64,000 nucleotides of DNA from assembly GCA_030323885.1 (NCBI GenBank), contig CM059188.1:114665430-114729429 (forward strand), read 5' to 3'. The position numbers were made by a program, and so were the translations under genes. Shown here piece after piece: positions 10,556-20,425 of the stretch. The notes under the pieces are model-generated. The model made no database searches and had not been told where the DNA came from. It saw nothing but the letters and a program-made list of their open reading frames with translations. This DNA comes from Branchipolynoe longqiensis (Eukaryota; Annelida; Polychaeta; Phyllodocida; Polynoidae). Every line of letters starts with the position of its first letter. Position 1 is the first letter of the stretch.

Positions 10556-12127
10556 TCCCACATGGTAAGTATAGGGGCCACCATATAGTAAGTCAGGGCC
10601 CAGTATAGGGGCCACCACATGGGAAGTCAGGCCCCAGAATAGGGGCCACCACATGGTAAGTCAGGCCCCAGTATAGGGGCCACCACATGGTAAGTCAGGC
10701 CCCGGTATAGGGACCATGATATGGTAAGTCAGGCACCAGCATAGGGACCACCACATGGTAAGTCAGGCCCCAGCATAGGGACCACCACATGGTAAGTCAG
10801 GCCCCGGTATAGGGGCCACCACATGGTAAGTCAGGCCCCAGAATAGGGGCCACCACATGGTAAGTCAGGCCCCAGTATAGGGGCCACCACATGGTAAGTC
10901 AGGCCCCAGTATAGGGGCCACCACATGGTAAGTCAGGCCCCGGTATAGGTGCCACCACATGGTAAGTCAGGCCCCAGTATAGGGGCCACCACATGGTAAG
11001 TCAGGCCCCAGTATAGGGGCCACCACATGGTAAGTCAGGCCCCAGTATAGGGGCCACCACATGGTAAGTCAGGCCCCAGTATAGGGGCCACCACATGGTA
11101 AGTCAGGCCCCAGTATAGGGGCCACCACATGGTAAGTCAGGCCCCAGTATAGGGGCCAGCGCATGGTAAGTCAGGCCCCAATATAGGGGCCACCACATGG
11201 TAAGTCAGGCCCCAGTATAGGGGCCACCACATGGTAAGTCAGGCCCCAGTATAGGGGCCACCACATGGTAAGTCAGGCCCCGGTATAAGGGCCACCATAT
11301 GGTAAGTCAGGCCCCAGTATAGGGGCCACCACATGGTAAGTCAGGCCCCAGTATAGGGGCCACCACATGGTAAGTCAGGCCCCAGTATAGGGGCCACCAC
11401 ATGGTAAGTCAGGCCCCGGTATAAGGGCCACCACATGGTAAGTCAGGCCCCGGTATAGGGGCCACCACATAGTAAGTCAGGCCCCAGTATAGGGGCCACC
11501 ACATGGTAAGTCAGGCCCCGGTATAGGGGCCACCACATGGTAAGTCAGGCCCCAGTATAGGGACCACCACATGGTAAGTCAGGCCCCAGTATAGGGGCCA
11601 CCACATGGTAAGTCAGGCCCCAGTATAGGGGCCACCACATGGTAAGTCAGGCCCCAGTATAGGGGCCACCACATGGTAAGTCAGGCCCCAGTATAGGGGC
11701 CACCACATGGTAAGTCAGGCCCCAGTATAGGGGCCACCACATGGTAAGTCAGGCCCCAGTATAGGGGCCACCACATGGTAAGTCAGGCCCCGGTATAGGG
11801 GCCACCACATGGTAAGTCAGGCCCCGGTATAGGGGCCACCACATGGTAAGTCAGGCCCCAGTATAGGGGCCACCACATGGTAAGTCAGGCCCCAGTATAG
11901 GGGCCATCACATGGTAAGTCAGGCCCCAGTAAAGGGGCCACCACATGGTAAGTCAGGCCCCAGAATAGGGGCCACCACATGGTAAGTCAGGCCCCGGTAT
12001 AGGGGCCACCACATGGTAAGTCAGGCCCCTATACTGGGGCCACCACATGGTAAGTCAGGCCCCAGTATAGGGACCACCACATGGTAAGTCAGGCCCCGGT
12101 ATAGGGGCCACCACATGGTAAGTCAGG
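10556..12127. repeat. 34-bp satellite with hairpin-forming unit
   Basis: Roughly 46 head-to-tail units of ccaccacatggtaagtcagg + ccccagtatagggg. Each typical unit contains GGCCCC-AGTATA-GGGGCC, a perfect 6-bp stem with a 6-nt loop, and the string GGTAAGT, which matches a consensus splice donor. Variants include GGTATA loops and gggacc stems. One unit near 12024 has the loop inverted (TATACT). No open frame crosses it. Confidence 0.97.
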
Positions 12128-12367
12128 GTAGGACACTTAACTTTTTTCCCCACTTGCCCAATTGGGCAACTGATTGAATTTGTTACTCGTCCGAGTGGCA
12201 AAACTACTTGTCCAAGCCCAAATCAGCCAATTGTAAACTGAAATCTGCTACTGCAGATCGGAAAAATAACGACCTCTCTGTTTGGGCAGGTCACCGAGAA
12301 CTTCACCTGCCCGACCAAGTAAACTAGGTGCCCCGGGCAACCTGGCAGTCCTTATTGTCCTACCCTG
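12124..12367. mobile_element. Short TIR element abutting the satellite
   Basis: CAGGGTAGGACACTTAA at the left and TTATTGTCCTACCCTG at the right are inverted termini (12 of 12 in the outer part). The left terminus merges with the last satellite unit (taagtcagg). Interior has repeated tgcccaattgggcaa-type palindromes. Confidence 0.65.
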
Positions 12368-12502
12368 TATTAAAGTACATGTTATATCACAGTTAGACAT
12401 CTTGTAGGGTTCTAATTATAGAAAAGGATTCTAAACAGACAATTTCATATAGATAAGTAATACCAAATCCATGAATATACTATTGTCGTGAGGGTGATGA
12501 AA

Positions 12503-12600
12503 ATGGGAAATACTGTGCCTAGAGCGGGACTCGAACCCACATCTCTTTGCATTCCAGGCCAGTGTGCTAACCATTACACCACCTAGGCTCCCTGATATCA
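12503..12600 (-). mobile_element. SINE-C, tRNA-Gln-like head
   Basis: Read on the minus strand: GGAGCCTAGGTGGTGTAATG, GTTAGCAC, then GTGGGTTCGAGTCCCGC and a body gtatttcccattttcatc. The A and B boxes are excellent and the head resembles tRNA-Gln. The acceptor ends do not pair and the same body follows in each copy, so it is a SINE head and not a gene. Confidence 0.75.
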
Positions 12601-12807
12601 ACACACTCCCCACGCCTACCTGTCTATGTGGTTACTTGCCTGAGAGGTCAGTGCAGACCACTACACTCGTCCCCCTGGAATTGTAAGTCTTGTAATGCTT
12701 ACAATTACATACATACAGGCAATGCACTAACATATACATACACAGGGTAGGTTCAACAACCATACAGCGCAAAGCTTGTACAGGATCCTGATCACGGCAA
12801 CCAGTGT

Positions 12808-12909
12808 CGTGGGGGTGATGAAAATGGGAAATACTGCGCCTAGAGCGGGACTCGAACCCACATCTCTTTGCATTCCGGGCCAGTGTGCTAACCATTACAC
12901 CACCTAGGC
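12808..12909 (-). mobile_element. SINE-C, second copy
   Basis: Almost identical to the copy 300 bp upstream: gtgggttcgagtcccgctct in reverse, with the same gggtgatgaaaatgggaaat flank. The near-identity suggests recent insertion or local duplication. Confidence 0.75.
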
Positions 12910-13166
12910 TCACATTGATCTGACTAATATTGATCTAGTTATATGACACTACGGCTATGATATTGGTATGCCACTTTTAGGTTACAGAATTTCATTGTGT
13001 TACATGCTGCAAATTGCCTATTCAACAGGTATTGTACACCTTATTCTATATACCTTTTGTGTAAATAAGCCTGAATTGAAAAATGGTTGGAAGACCAGTG
13101 CTTCGGCACTGATAAAATACTTATTTAGCAGAATAAGCATATTTCCCACAACAACAACAACAAAAA
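12910..13166 (+). mobile_element. A-tailed retroposon F
   Basis: Matches 16829-17094 in reverse complement: cacattgatctgactaatat, gtattgtacaccttattcta, ggaagaccagtgcttcggca. It ends in an (CAA)n/A-rich tail (acaacaacaacaaaaaa). No tRNA-like head recognised. Confidence 0.75.
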
Positions 13167-13616
13167 ATGACATGACTGAAGGCAATGGTTTATGAACCAA
13201 GGGAGAGGTGCGCATGCGTGTAGGCAATACCTATTCATATCAGTTTGAGACTCGTAGGATCTGCTCATTATGACAGGGTATAAATACACTGTGTGTAAGG
13301 AAGCCTAGTCAAAATGGTGGCAGTGTGTCTTTAAGTAAGACTTGCACAAAGAGCGAAAAGTTATGTTGTTGGAGCAATTTCAAGGAGCTCTCTGTCCACC
13401 AGGAATGTGTGCTCACGCATGCGTGAACGCAAGTTCATCGGATCGGCGTTTTCTTTTGTGGTAAATATTTTATTCATCTAAACATTAATCAAATAAGACC
13501 AAACACTACATACTTGTAGTACCACCCCCGCCAAGAGCTTCAATATATTATTTCAATTTGAATGTTATTATATTAGCATAGCGTAATTTAATAGCAACTC
13601 ACATTATGTGTTAATA
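13167..13616. other. No recognisable feature
   Basis: Unique-looking sequence. A short stretch near 13447-13480 resembles the retroposon F tail in reverse. No ORF or TIR seen. Confidence 0.4.
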
Positions 13617-13970
13617 TTAAAGCTGCATAGTCCGATGAATACATACAATTTTCAAAACCAAAACAATTATCTAGATTTGATTCTACATATCTAACTTAGA
13701 TGCTGGTGCACTTATTAAACATTTGTCGTCACATATAAGGGAATACTGAGTCAATTAATAGAACCTGTTACTGCAGAAGCCTATGGTGATAGAGGTTTGG
13801 CAAGCTTGCCAAAATTAATTTAGCATGTTTCCATTTCAAATATCTCAAAAGTTAGCGATTTTAAATAAAAGTTACTTCACACTGAAGTACGGTAGATTAT
13901 AATGAACAACCTTATATGTTTATCTCAGAAAAAGCGAGAAACTCAAAACCATCGGACCATGCAACTTTAA
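13617..13970 (+). mobile_element. TTAA MITE, intact (354 bp)
   Basis: TTAAAGCTGCATAGTCCGAT to ATCGGACCATGCAACTTTAA, with the central palindrome ggcaagcttgcc. Same length as the copy at 1489. Confidence 0.92.
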
Positions 13971-14025
13971 ACTCCGCCAGCATTTACTGAACAAGGAAAG
14001 TGCGGTTATGGTTATTTACATAGGA

Positions 14026-14268
14026 ACCGGACGCGATGGCCGAATCGGTAGAGCGCAGGCTTCCAGTGCACTCAGCATTACTAGGATAGGGAAAGGACCG
14101 GTTACCTCAGTATCAGGATAATGTGACTGAGTGGAAAATCGAGTCATGGTGCCAGCGGCCTGGTCTCCCAGTGGGGAAGCACTATAAAGTTACCATGAGT
14201 GCACACTGCCACATGTCGGTACCTATCCTGATATGATCTTAGATGTTGCTTGGAAGTAAAACAACCAC
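14026..14268 (+). mobile_element. SINE-A with internal deletion
   Basis: Head accggacgcgatggccgaat jumps from gcaggcttcc straight to agtgcactcagcattac, losing the B-box segment. The tail ends gatgttgcttggaagtaaaa. Confidence 0.85.
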
Positions 14269-14377
14269 AACAGACAAACAAATAATCATGACAACGGGTT
14301 GGCCTTAGGGGCGGCTTCAGCCAATGCCTGTAAATGGACAGAGATGAGTGTGCGTGTTGGGGGATGGGGGGTAAATT

Positions 14378-14945
14378 TGGCTGGTTGGTTGTTTGAGTTT
14401 TCCATCCTGGCAACATCTAAGGCCATATCAGGACGGGTACCGACCTATGACAGTGCGCACTCATGGTAACTTTATAGTGCTGCCCCACTAAACCAGTGGT
14501 CCACAACTGGTTCATCAAAGGCTGTGTATGTGCTGTCCTCTCTGTGGGAAAGTGCATATAAAAGACCCCTTGCTGCTTATTCGGAAAGAGCAGCCTATGT
14601 GGCATCAGCGGGTTTCCTCAAAAGAAATATGTCAGAATGACCATATGTTTGACGTCCAAAAACCAATGATGAAAATCAATGTGCTCTAGAGGCATCGTTA
14701 AATAAAACAATCATTCCTTTTAGTACTGCTCCACTGCAAAATCAGGCTACCAACACCATGACCTGATATCACACTCAGTCACATTATCCTGATACTCGGT
14801 CTATCCTATTAATGCCAAGCACCAGTGTAGGAAGTAACACATATCAATTTTTATAAGTCATTGGCTTGACTCGACTGGGAACCAAACTCCTGATCTCCCA
14901 CTCGCGAGGACCGCGCTCTGCCGATTCGGCCAATCCGCCCGGTGT
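14378..14945 (-). mobile_element. SINE-A split by SINE-B
   Basis: The left part (14378-14489) is the tail and lower body. The right part (14722-14945) resumes at agtactgctccact and ends at the head (attcggccaatccgcccgg). The gap is exactly the SINE-B insertion, bracketed by a diverged 14-bp duplication. Confidence 0.92.
14490..14721 (+). mobile_element. SINE-B nested in SINE-A, 5'-truncated
   Basis: Starts aaaccagtggtccacaactg, contains gcatataaaagaccccttgc and catatgtttgacgtccaaa, and ends gttaaataaaacaatcattc. Target duplication: AGTGCTGCCCCACT (14476-14489) and AGTACTGCTCCACT (14722-14735), two differences. The tRNA head is absent. Confidence 0.92.
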
Positions 14946-15052
14946 TGGGGGAGAGAGGGATGGCTTCATCTGGGGGGTGGGGGTGGGGGTGGGGGGTGGG
15001 GGTTAATGAAGGGCAGTGGCTCCCCTTGGTGGTTGCCGTCGTTAAACCGCCT

Positions 15053-15695
15053 GGGCCTGTATGCACCAATCGGTGATAGGCTTAGCCGGCGCTAAGGCGC
15101 TAGCCGCGGATAGCTACCACGGGGTAGAGGCGGGTTGGAGAGCTGTGTCAATCGGTATTCACCAATCTGCTAGCCGTTGCAGATAGCTAACCGTGACCTA
15201 ATTTTGTGAGTTGGGGAATCCCCTTGAGCCGGTATCGGCGAGCACCCTTATCGCATAACGTTCTCGCTCAGAACCAGCGGAAAGCAGGACGCACGACTCA
15301 ATCTGGATTCGCCGTGGTGTTATTTCTTTCCATTCATACCGTTTGTGAGTTTCTATTTACATTAGTGCCATCTTCACTCATCCATACATCCTTATCGACA
15401 AGCATGACTTCTCAAAGCGACTCTGTTTGTTCTAACAAACGAGCGCGCAAAGCCAACTATAGTGACGTTGAGGTGCGAGTAATGTTGGAGGAAATTATGA
15501 GTGCACGATCTGTTTTGTTCGGCTCTTTCAACGATCAAATCAGCATGCAAGATAAAACCAAGGCTTGGGAGCAGGTGACCCTGGCTATCGGGGTGGGGGG
15601 GGGGGGGAAGAAGGGGCATTCTGGGATCGCTACCGCCTACATGCCACAAACGGCGGTGGCGATGGATAAGGTTTGAATCGGACTGGGAAGGGTGA
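15053..15695 (+). mobile_element. Harbinger-like transposon, 5' portion
   Basis: Begins GGGCCTGTATGCACCAATCG. Its first bases resemble the terminus of the 22986-23933 element (GGCCCATATGCATGGAG). It encodes a Myb/SANT-like segment about 350 bp in, and is cut off at about 15695 where a minus-strand SINE-A begins. No right TIR and no DDE transposase are present. PIF/Harbinger elements typically carry a separate Myb-like protein, which is why this assignment is preferred. Confidence 0.55.
15404..15676 (+). pseudogene. Myb/SANT-like (NAIF1/Harbinger-type) N-terminal fragment
   Basis: From Met at 15404 the frame reads MTSQSDSVCSNKRARKANYS followed by a segment with LLEEI-like spacing (VRVMLEEI), SVLFGSF and KAWEQVT. 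The order 'basic KRARK - acidic helix - VLFG(S/K)F - K(T)KAWE(Q/E)' is what I know from the Myb/SANT-like domain of NAIF1-type and Harbinger-associated DNA-binding proteins. About 60-65 residues are convincing. The next residues, GVGGGGKKGHSG, fall on a G run (15594-15607) where the third helix should follow, so slippage probably broke the frame. The open frame extends upstream to 15206, but residues before Met67 do not resemble the family, so 15404 is the better start. A degenerate exon of a host gene is the alternative. Expression is not implied. Confidence 0.55.
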
Positions 15696-15705
15696 GGATA
15701 TAAGG

Positions 15706-16033
15706 CTTGTTTGTTGGAGTTTTACATCCTGGCAACATCTAAAGTCATATCACGACGGGTACCAACTTGTGACAGCGATCACTCATGGCGACTTTGTAGC
15801 ACCCCCCCCCCCCCCAACTGGCAGGCCTGGTCACAGGCACCATGACCCGATTTCCCACTCAGTCACATTATCCTGATGCTGAGTTAACCAGTCCTTGCCC
15901 TATCCTATTAATGCCAAGTGCCAGACTAGGAAGCGACAAGTATCAATTTCATATGTCACTGGTTTGACTCGACCAGGAATCAAACTAGCGACCTTCTGCA
16001 TTGGAAGCCTGCACTCTACCGATTCGGGCAGGG
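15706..16033 (-). mobile_element. SINE-A
   Basis: Full-length minus copy with a C run (15801-15815) inserted in the body. The head ends ccgattcgggcagggcg. Confidence 0.88.
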
Positions 16034-16204
16034 CGTTCGATGTGAAGATAAGGAAATAATGAAATAAGGTAAAATGGAAGGAATGAAGGAAGGAGAGACT
16101 AAAGGAGGAAGGGATGCCTTTCGTCCTTCTCTCATTGTGAAATAATTGCACACACAGGAGTCATCGATGTTGGGCAGGGTCCTAGCTTGGGATTTGCAGG
16201 TGGT

Positions 16205-16828
16205 CATCATCATCATCATGCTGTCGGTCATGATGCGACAAAGACTGCTTTCATTACTTGACTGCCGCTCTACATTTAGCTCTCTGCTGTGAGAGTTGCA
16301 TCCATTAGTCGGTCTTAATGTCTCTCAGTTTCAGGTTTCTCTTGATGGTATCCTTGAACCGGAGACGAGGGCACCCTCTCTTTCTGTAACCAGAAGACAG
16401 TTGAAAATAGAGGATCTGCTTTGGTAGCCGGTCTGATGACATCCTCATGAGGTGTCCAGTCCACTGGAGATTCTTTTTGATCAGAAGATCTTCCATAGAG
16501 GGCAGTCCCTTCCGTTCGAGTATTTCCTTATTTGTCACTTTGTGCTTCCAAGTTAGCCTCATGATTGAACGCAGATGTCACATCATGAAGGCATGCAGCT
16601 TTTTCACCTGTCGTCTGTACGCTGTCCAGGCCTCGGCTTCGTATAGTAGGGTGGATAGCACGATTGCATGGTAGATATTACCTTTGACCCGCATGGACAC
16701 ATGGTGGTTGTTCCAGAGTCTCTGGCGTAGTCGGCCGAAAGATGCGCTAGCCTTGGCCATCCCCCTCTGTATTTCAGTATCAATGTGTCCATCACTTGAT
16801 ATAGTGCTTCCGAGGTAGGTGAATTTCT
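16205..16828 (-). mobile_element. LINE-H 3' end with ATG-repeat tail
   Basis: A 5'-truncated non-LTR retrotransposon: ORF2 C-terminus (16254-16828), a short 3' UTR (aaagcagtctttgtcgcatc in reverse) and a (GAT)n tail at 16206-16219. The same 3' end occurs at 17809-17991 and 54016-54195, and in shortened form at the end of the two SINE-E copies. Confidence 0.85.
16254..16828 (-). pseudogene. LINE ORF2 C-terminal fragment (reverse transcriptase thumb / C-terminal region)
   Basis: The minus-strand reading begins KFTYLGSTISSDGHID and continues with MAKASASFGRLRQRLW, LLYEAEAW, KVTNKEILERKGLPSMEDLL, WTGHLMRM and KRGCPRLRFKDTIKRNL. This order (YLG..I..DG, LLYGAE.W, CR.L.I.W.D..TN.E.L, GH..R, GRPR.R..D) is typical of the C-terminal part of many LINE ORF2 proteins. 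Two in-frame stops break it: TGA at 16578-16580, where a sister copy would have Arg, and TAA near 16305, where the 17.8-kb copy has Ser. The catalytic FADD-type box would lie further upstream and is missing. The clade was not determined. Confidence 0.85.
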
Positions 16829-17094
16829 TTTTTTGTGTGTGGTAAATATGTTTATTCTGCTGAATAAGTCTTTTGTCAGTGCCAAAGCACTGGTCTTCCA
16901 GCCATTTTTCAATTCAGTGTTATTTACACAAAAGGTATATAGAATAAGGTGTACAATACCTGTTGAATACACAATTTGCACCACGTAACACAATGAAATT
17001 CTGAAACCCAAATGTTCCATAACAATATGGTACAGTAATGTCATATAACCAGACCAATATTAGTCAGATCAATGTGAGTATTTACATAGTATTT
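16829..17094 (-). mobile_element. Retroposon F, second copy
   Basis: Reverse complement of the 12910-13166 element (actcacattgatctgacta at its 5' end; tail cacacaaaaaaa against 16829). Its A-rich tail abuts the truncated 5' edge of the LINE. Confidence 0.75.
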
Positions 17095-17799
17095 AGAATG
17101 TAAGCAGAAGTTATCTTCTGTATTCAGTTAGTAAACTTGTAGTAAGTTTTAATGTTCAGTTGCAGTTAGGCAAGCGGTATATAAATGTTGGTTTGTTAGG
17201 AAAATTCTAGTGTAACTCTAATGTAGTTAGTTATGTGAGTTTATGAATTATGTTGTTGGGGTGGGGTTGTTAATAATACACGGACCAGCTGTGACCAGTG
17301 AATTCCGGAACAGAGTTCAGCAGGTGCTACGCAGATGGAATAAAACGCTATTGGAATAACAAACTATAAGTCGTCATGTATTTTACTTTTTTCAAATGTA
17401 ATCTCAGCTGGCACGCAGGTCCATAACTGCGCATATGGAAGCTACGCCCCTGTTGTGGAGTTGTGGGGTACAAAGGAAAATTGTCAAAATTCTTTTTTTA
17501 AATTGTTGTCAAACAGTCTCTTCGTAGATCTCGTCCTTTTCATTGCAACACAAGTTTGATCTAATAGGATCACTATTTTTTTTAAATATATATTTTATTC
17601 ATCTGAGCACATTTTGTCAGCGCCGAGGCACTGGTCTTTATATTATTATTATCATTATGGACGTTATTATTGGGATGCTCTGGCTCCTAATTCTGAACTA
17701 TGTATAGATGAGGGTGGTGATTTTGGAGGAGGGGGAGACAATGACAATGACAATAACTGACAATGACAATGATTTAATTTTACTCTGTTTTACTCTATC
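17095..17799. other. Mostly unique; small F-tail remnant
   Basis: A short F-like tail in reverse (cagcgccgaggcactggtct) lies at about 17615-17635. The rest, including a short (tgacaa)n stretch at 17740-17770, matches nothing else in the window. Confidence 0.4.
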
Positions 17800-18000
17800 G
17801 ACCCATCATCATCATGCTGTCGGTCGCCATGTGACAAAGACTGCTTTCATTACTTGACTGCCGCTCTCCATTTAGCTCTCTGCTGTGAGAGTGATGTCCA
17901 TGAGTCGGTCTTAATGTCTCTCAGCTTCAGGTTTCTCTTGATGGTATCCTTGAACCGGAGACGAGGTCGCCCTCTCTTTCTGTAACCAGAAGACCCATCA
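17800..18000 (-). mobile_element. LINE-H short insertion with 9-bp target duplication
   Basis: GACCCATCA occurs at 17800-17808 and 17992-18000. Between them lies about 183 bp: an ATG-repeat tail, the LINE 3' UTR, and the codons for KRGRPRLRFKDTIKRNLKL and TSLSQQRAKWRAAVK before the stop. It is an extreme 5' truncation, but this copy keeps the intact C-terminal codons lost at 16.3 kb. Confidence 0.9.
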
Positions 18001-18471
18001 CAGGTATGCCCAATCACATCATATCGACCCATCACAGGTACGAAACCAAGAATATAGAATGTATATCAAATAGTGACTCAAAATAGTGACTCAAAATAAT
18101 GACTCAGAAGCATATGCTAACCGAGTATGTCCTGCCTGCTGGCCTACCCCTTTCTATAGCCCCTCCCCACCAACATTGGGATTCCTCAATCCTCACGCCA
18201 AATAATAAATGTATTTATTTACTACAGAACAAATCAATAGTCAAGACATCTTGACTTATTAACACAAAAATACCCAAACTAACACCGAAATCATACTGCG
18301 TACAAAACAACCCAATGAATAAAAGAGTATCCGATCACATTGAACTAAGACTAAATAAATGTATTAGTATCTACTGAATTCGAAATCCTAAACCAACAAC
18401 GTAACACCTTTTATGTAAATATAAAATGATTTAATGTACCTCATACTCATTACGTATTGCAGTGTGTACAT
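18001..18471. other. No recognisable feature
   Basis: AT-rich unique sequence. The phrase tatcgacccatcacaggta recurs close to the LINE insertion but belongs to the flank. Confidence 0.4.
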
Positions 18472-18711
18472 TTTAATTTCAGAATCTACTTCCCACTTCA
18501 ATTTACTATATGAACCATGTAAAAATGGGTTTGTGTAAAAACCTAGATGCATATAACACTTACGGTCAGAAGACCATTGCTACGGCAGCTTTAATTTCAG
18601 AATTTACTTCACACTTCAATTTACTATATAAACCATGTAAAAAAGGGTTTGTGTAAATACCGAGATACATATAACACTTACGGTCAGAAGACCAGTGCGA
18701 TGGCAAATATG
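18472..18711. repeat. Tandem duplication of ~120 bp
   Basis: Two adjacent copies (about 18472-18593 and 18594-18711) share caatttactatat.aaccatg, gggtttgtgtaaa and acttacggtcagaagaccat/g. Positions 18712-19057 hold nothing recognisable. Confidence 0.85.
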
Positions 18712-19057
18712 GCATTGACAAAAGTCATATACAAATAAAATTAATTTACAACAACTACACCCAAAAAAACTCACTGCACCTGCTCAGCACCCAATCCACA
18801 CTGCTCCACTGATCTTCAGTCGATCAGCATCATCTCAAGGATGTGAGACTTAGTGATGTGAACTTTGCCATCTTGTCTACCTTCTTATATCCTTTTTGTG
18901 TTTCGCATGGCAAAACTCGGCTTTCAGCCACATCAAGAACGCTGTACCATCTCATCATCCCCTTGAAGAAGGGGAGAGGGTTGGATATAAAACTCACACG
19001 CTACATAATACAGGTCTCACGGTTGGTGCTTTAGAATCTTATATAACGCCTGCAGGT

Positions 19058-19812
19058 TAACGCTGCATAGTTCGATGAAAACATCACATTTACAAAACCA
19101 AAACTTTTATCTGGATTTGATCCTATGTATCTAACTTACATATTGATGCACTTATTAAACATTTGTCGCCACATAGAACAGAATACTGAGTCAATTTAAT
19201 AGAACCTGTTACCGCTGAAGCCTATGGTGCCAGAGTTTTGGCATGCATGGCAAAATTAATTTCGCACGTTTAAACTTCAATTTCAAATATCTCAAAAGTT
19301 AGCCACTTCAAACAGAAGTTGCTTGAAACTGAAGTAAGGTAGATTATAATTCACACACTCGCACAAACAGGAAGACAAGAACAGAGCATAGTTTAAATCG
19401 TATTTATTTAATATTTAATCAAATTTAATCTTGGCTGACATATCAGTGGAGCAGCAGGTGGAGGGCCAGGCACAGGGACCCAAATGCCCTGAGCAGTTCA
19501 GATCAGTTCAGATAGAGTATGAACAACTCGTGGAGATGAAGAGACGTCATTAAGGAGAGAGGACAGCCGTGCAGCGCTCAAACCCTTATAAAGTGGGTGG
19601 GAGGATTGGGTGATCGAAGTGGAGTGGAGAACAGCCAGCGGCGAAGTGATGAACTAGGCGTAGTGGGATTCACCAAGAAGCTAAAAATAGAACAGTTGCC
19701 TCGTGCGCAGATTACCCATGTTAGCCTGCAGCCAACATGTTTAATCATCAACCAAATATATTTATCTCAGAAAATAACAGAAACTCAAAGAGATCGGACT
19801 TTGCAACTTTAA
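19058..19812 (+). mobile_element. TTAA MITE with 395-bp insertion
   Basis: The left part (from TTAACGCTGCATAGTTCGAT) reaches ggtagattataat at about 19347. The right part resumes aatcatcaaccaaatatatt at about 19743 and ends at gcaactttaa (19812). The insert is flanked by TAAT on both sides and has no TIR or ORF I can see. Confidence 0.85.
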
Positions 19813-19908
19813 AAGAAAATACATCACTCTCTGTTAAGACAAAAAAAATGATACAATTCCTCGCAGCAGGGGGAGCTTTATTTGTGAGATATCTTCACGT
19901 GAGAGCAC

Positions 19909-19968
19909 CGTCCTGATATGACCTTAGATGTTGCCAGGATGTAAAACTCCAACAACCAACCAAACAAC
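19909..19968 (+). mobile_element. SINE-A 3' end only
   Basis: accgtcctgatatgacctta through ccaacaaccaaccaaac. Only about 60 bp survives. Confidence 0.85.
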
Positions 19969-20092
19969 CAGTTGATAGCCGCAGAAATCAAGGTAAGCAT
20001 CTGATTTAGTTTAAATGCTCACACTCCCCTTCCCACCAAAACAGAGAGAGAGAGAAAAGCAACAAGAATAAAAGAACAACAAAACGAGAAGA

Positions 20093-20425
20093 TCAGACGG
20101 GGTGGCCGAATGAGTTGAGCGTCCGTCTCCTGTTTCGGGAGATCCGAACCCATGGGCTTGTGGGTTCGTATCCTGGTCGAGTCAAACCAATGACTTAAAA
20201 ATTGATACTTGTCACTCCCTAGCCTGGCGCTCGGCATTATTAGGATAATGGAAGGACTGGTTGGCTCAGTGTCATGATAATGGGACTGGGTTGGATATCA
20301 GGTCATGGTGCTGGCACCCTGGTTTCCCAGTGTGGCAGCACTATAAAGTCGCCATGAGTGCGCACTGTCACAAGTCGGTACCCGTCCTGATATGACCTTA
20401 GATGTTGCTAGGATGTAAAGAAGTA
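20093..20425 (+). mobile_element. SINE-A, full length, head type B
   Basis: Head cagacggggtggccgaatga, gtgggttcgtatcctggtcg as B-box region, full body, tail gatgttgctaggatgtaaag. Confidence 0.92.

Noticed and set aside
12503..12600. tRNA-Gln gene on the minus strand
   Set aside because: The promoter boxes are good, but the acceptor ends do not pair convincingly, a second near-identical copy lies 300 bp away, and the same body follows in both. SINE head is the better call.
15206..15403. Upstream 66 codons of the Myb-like frame as coding
   Set aside because: They do not resemble the family and coincide with what looks like the untranslated leader and terminus of the transposon. Met at 15404 directly precedes the conserved region.
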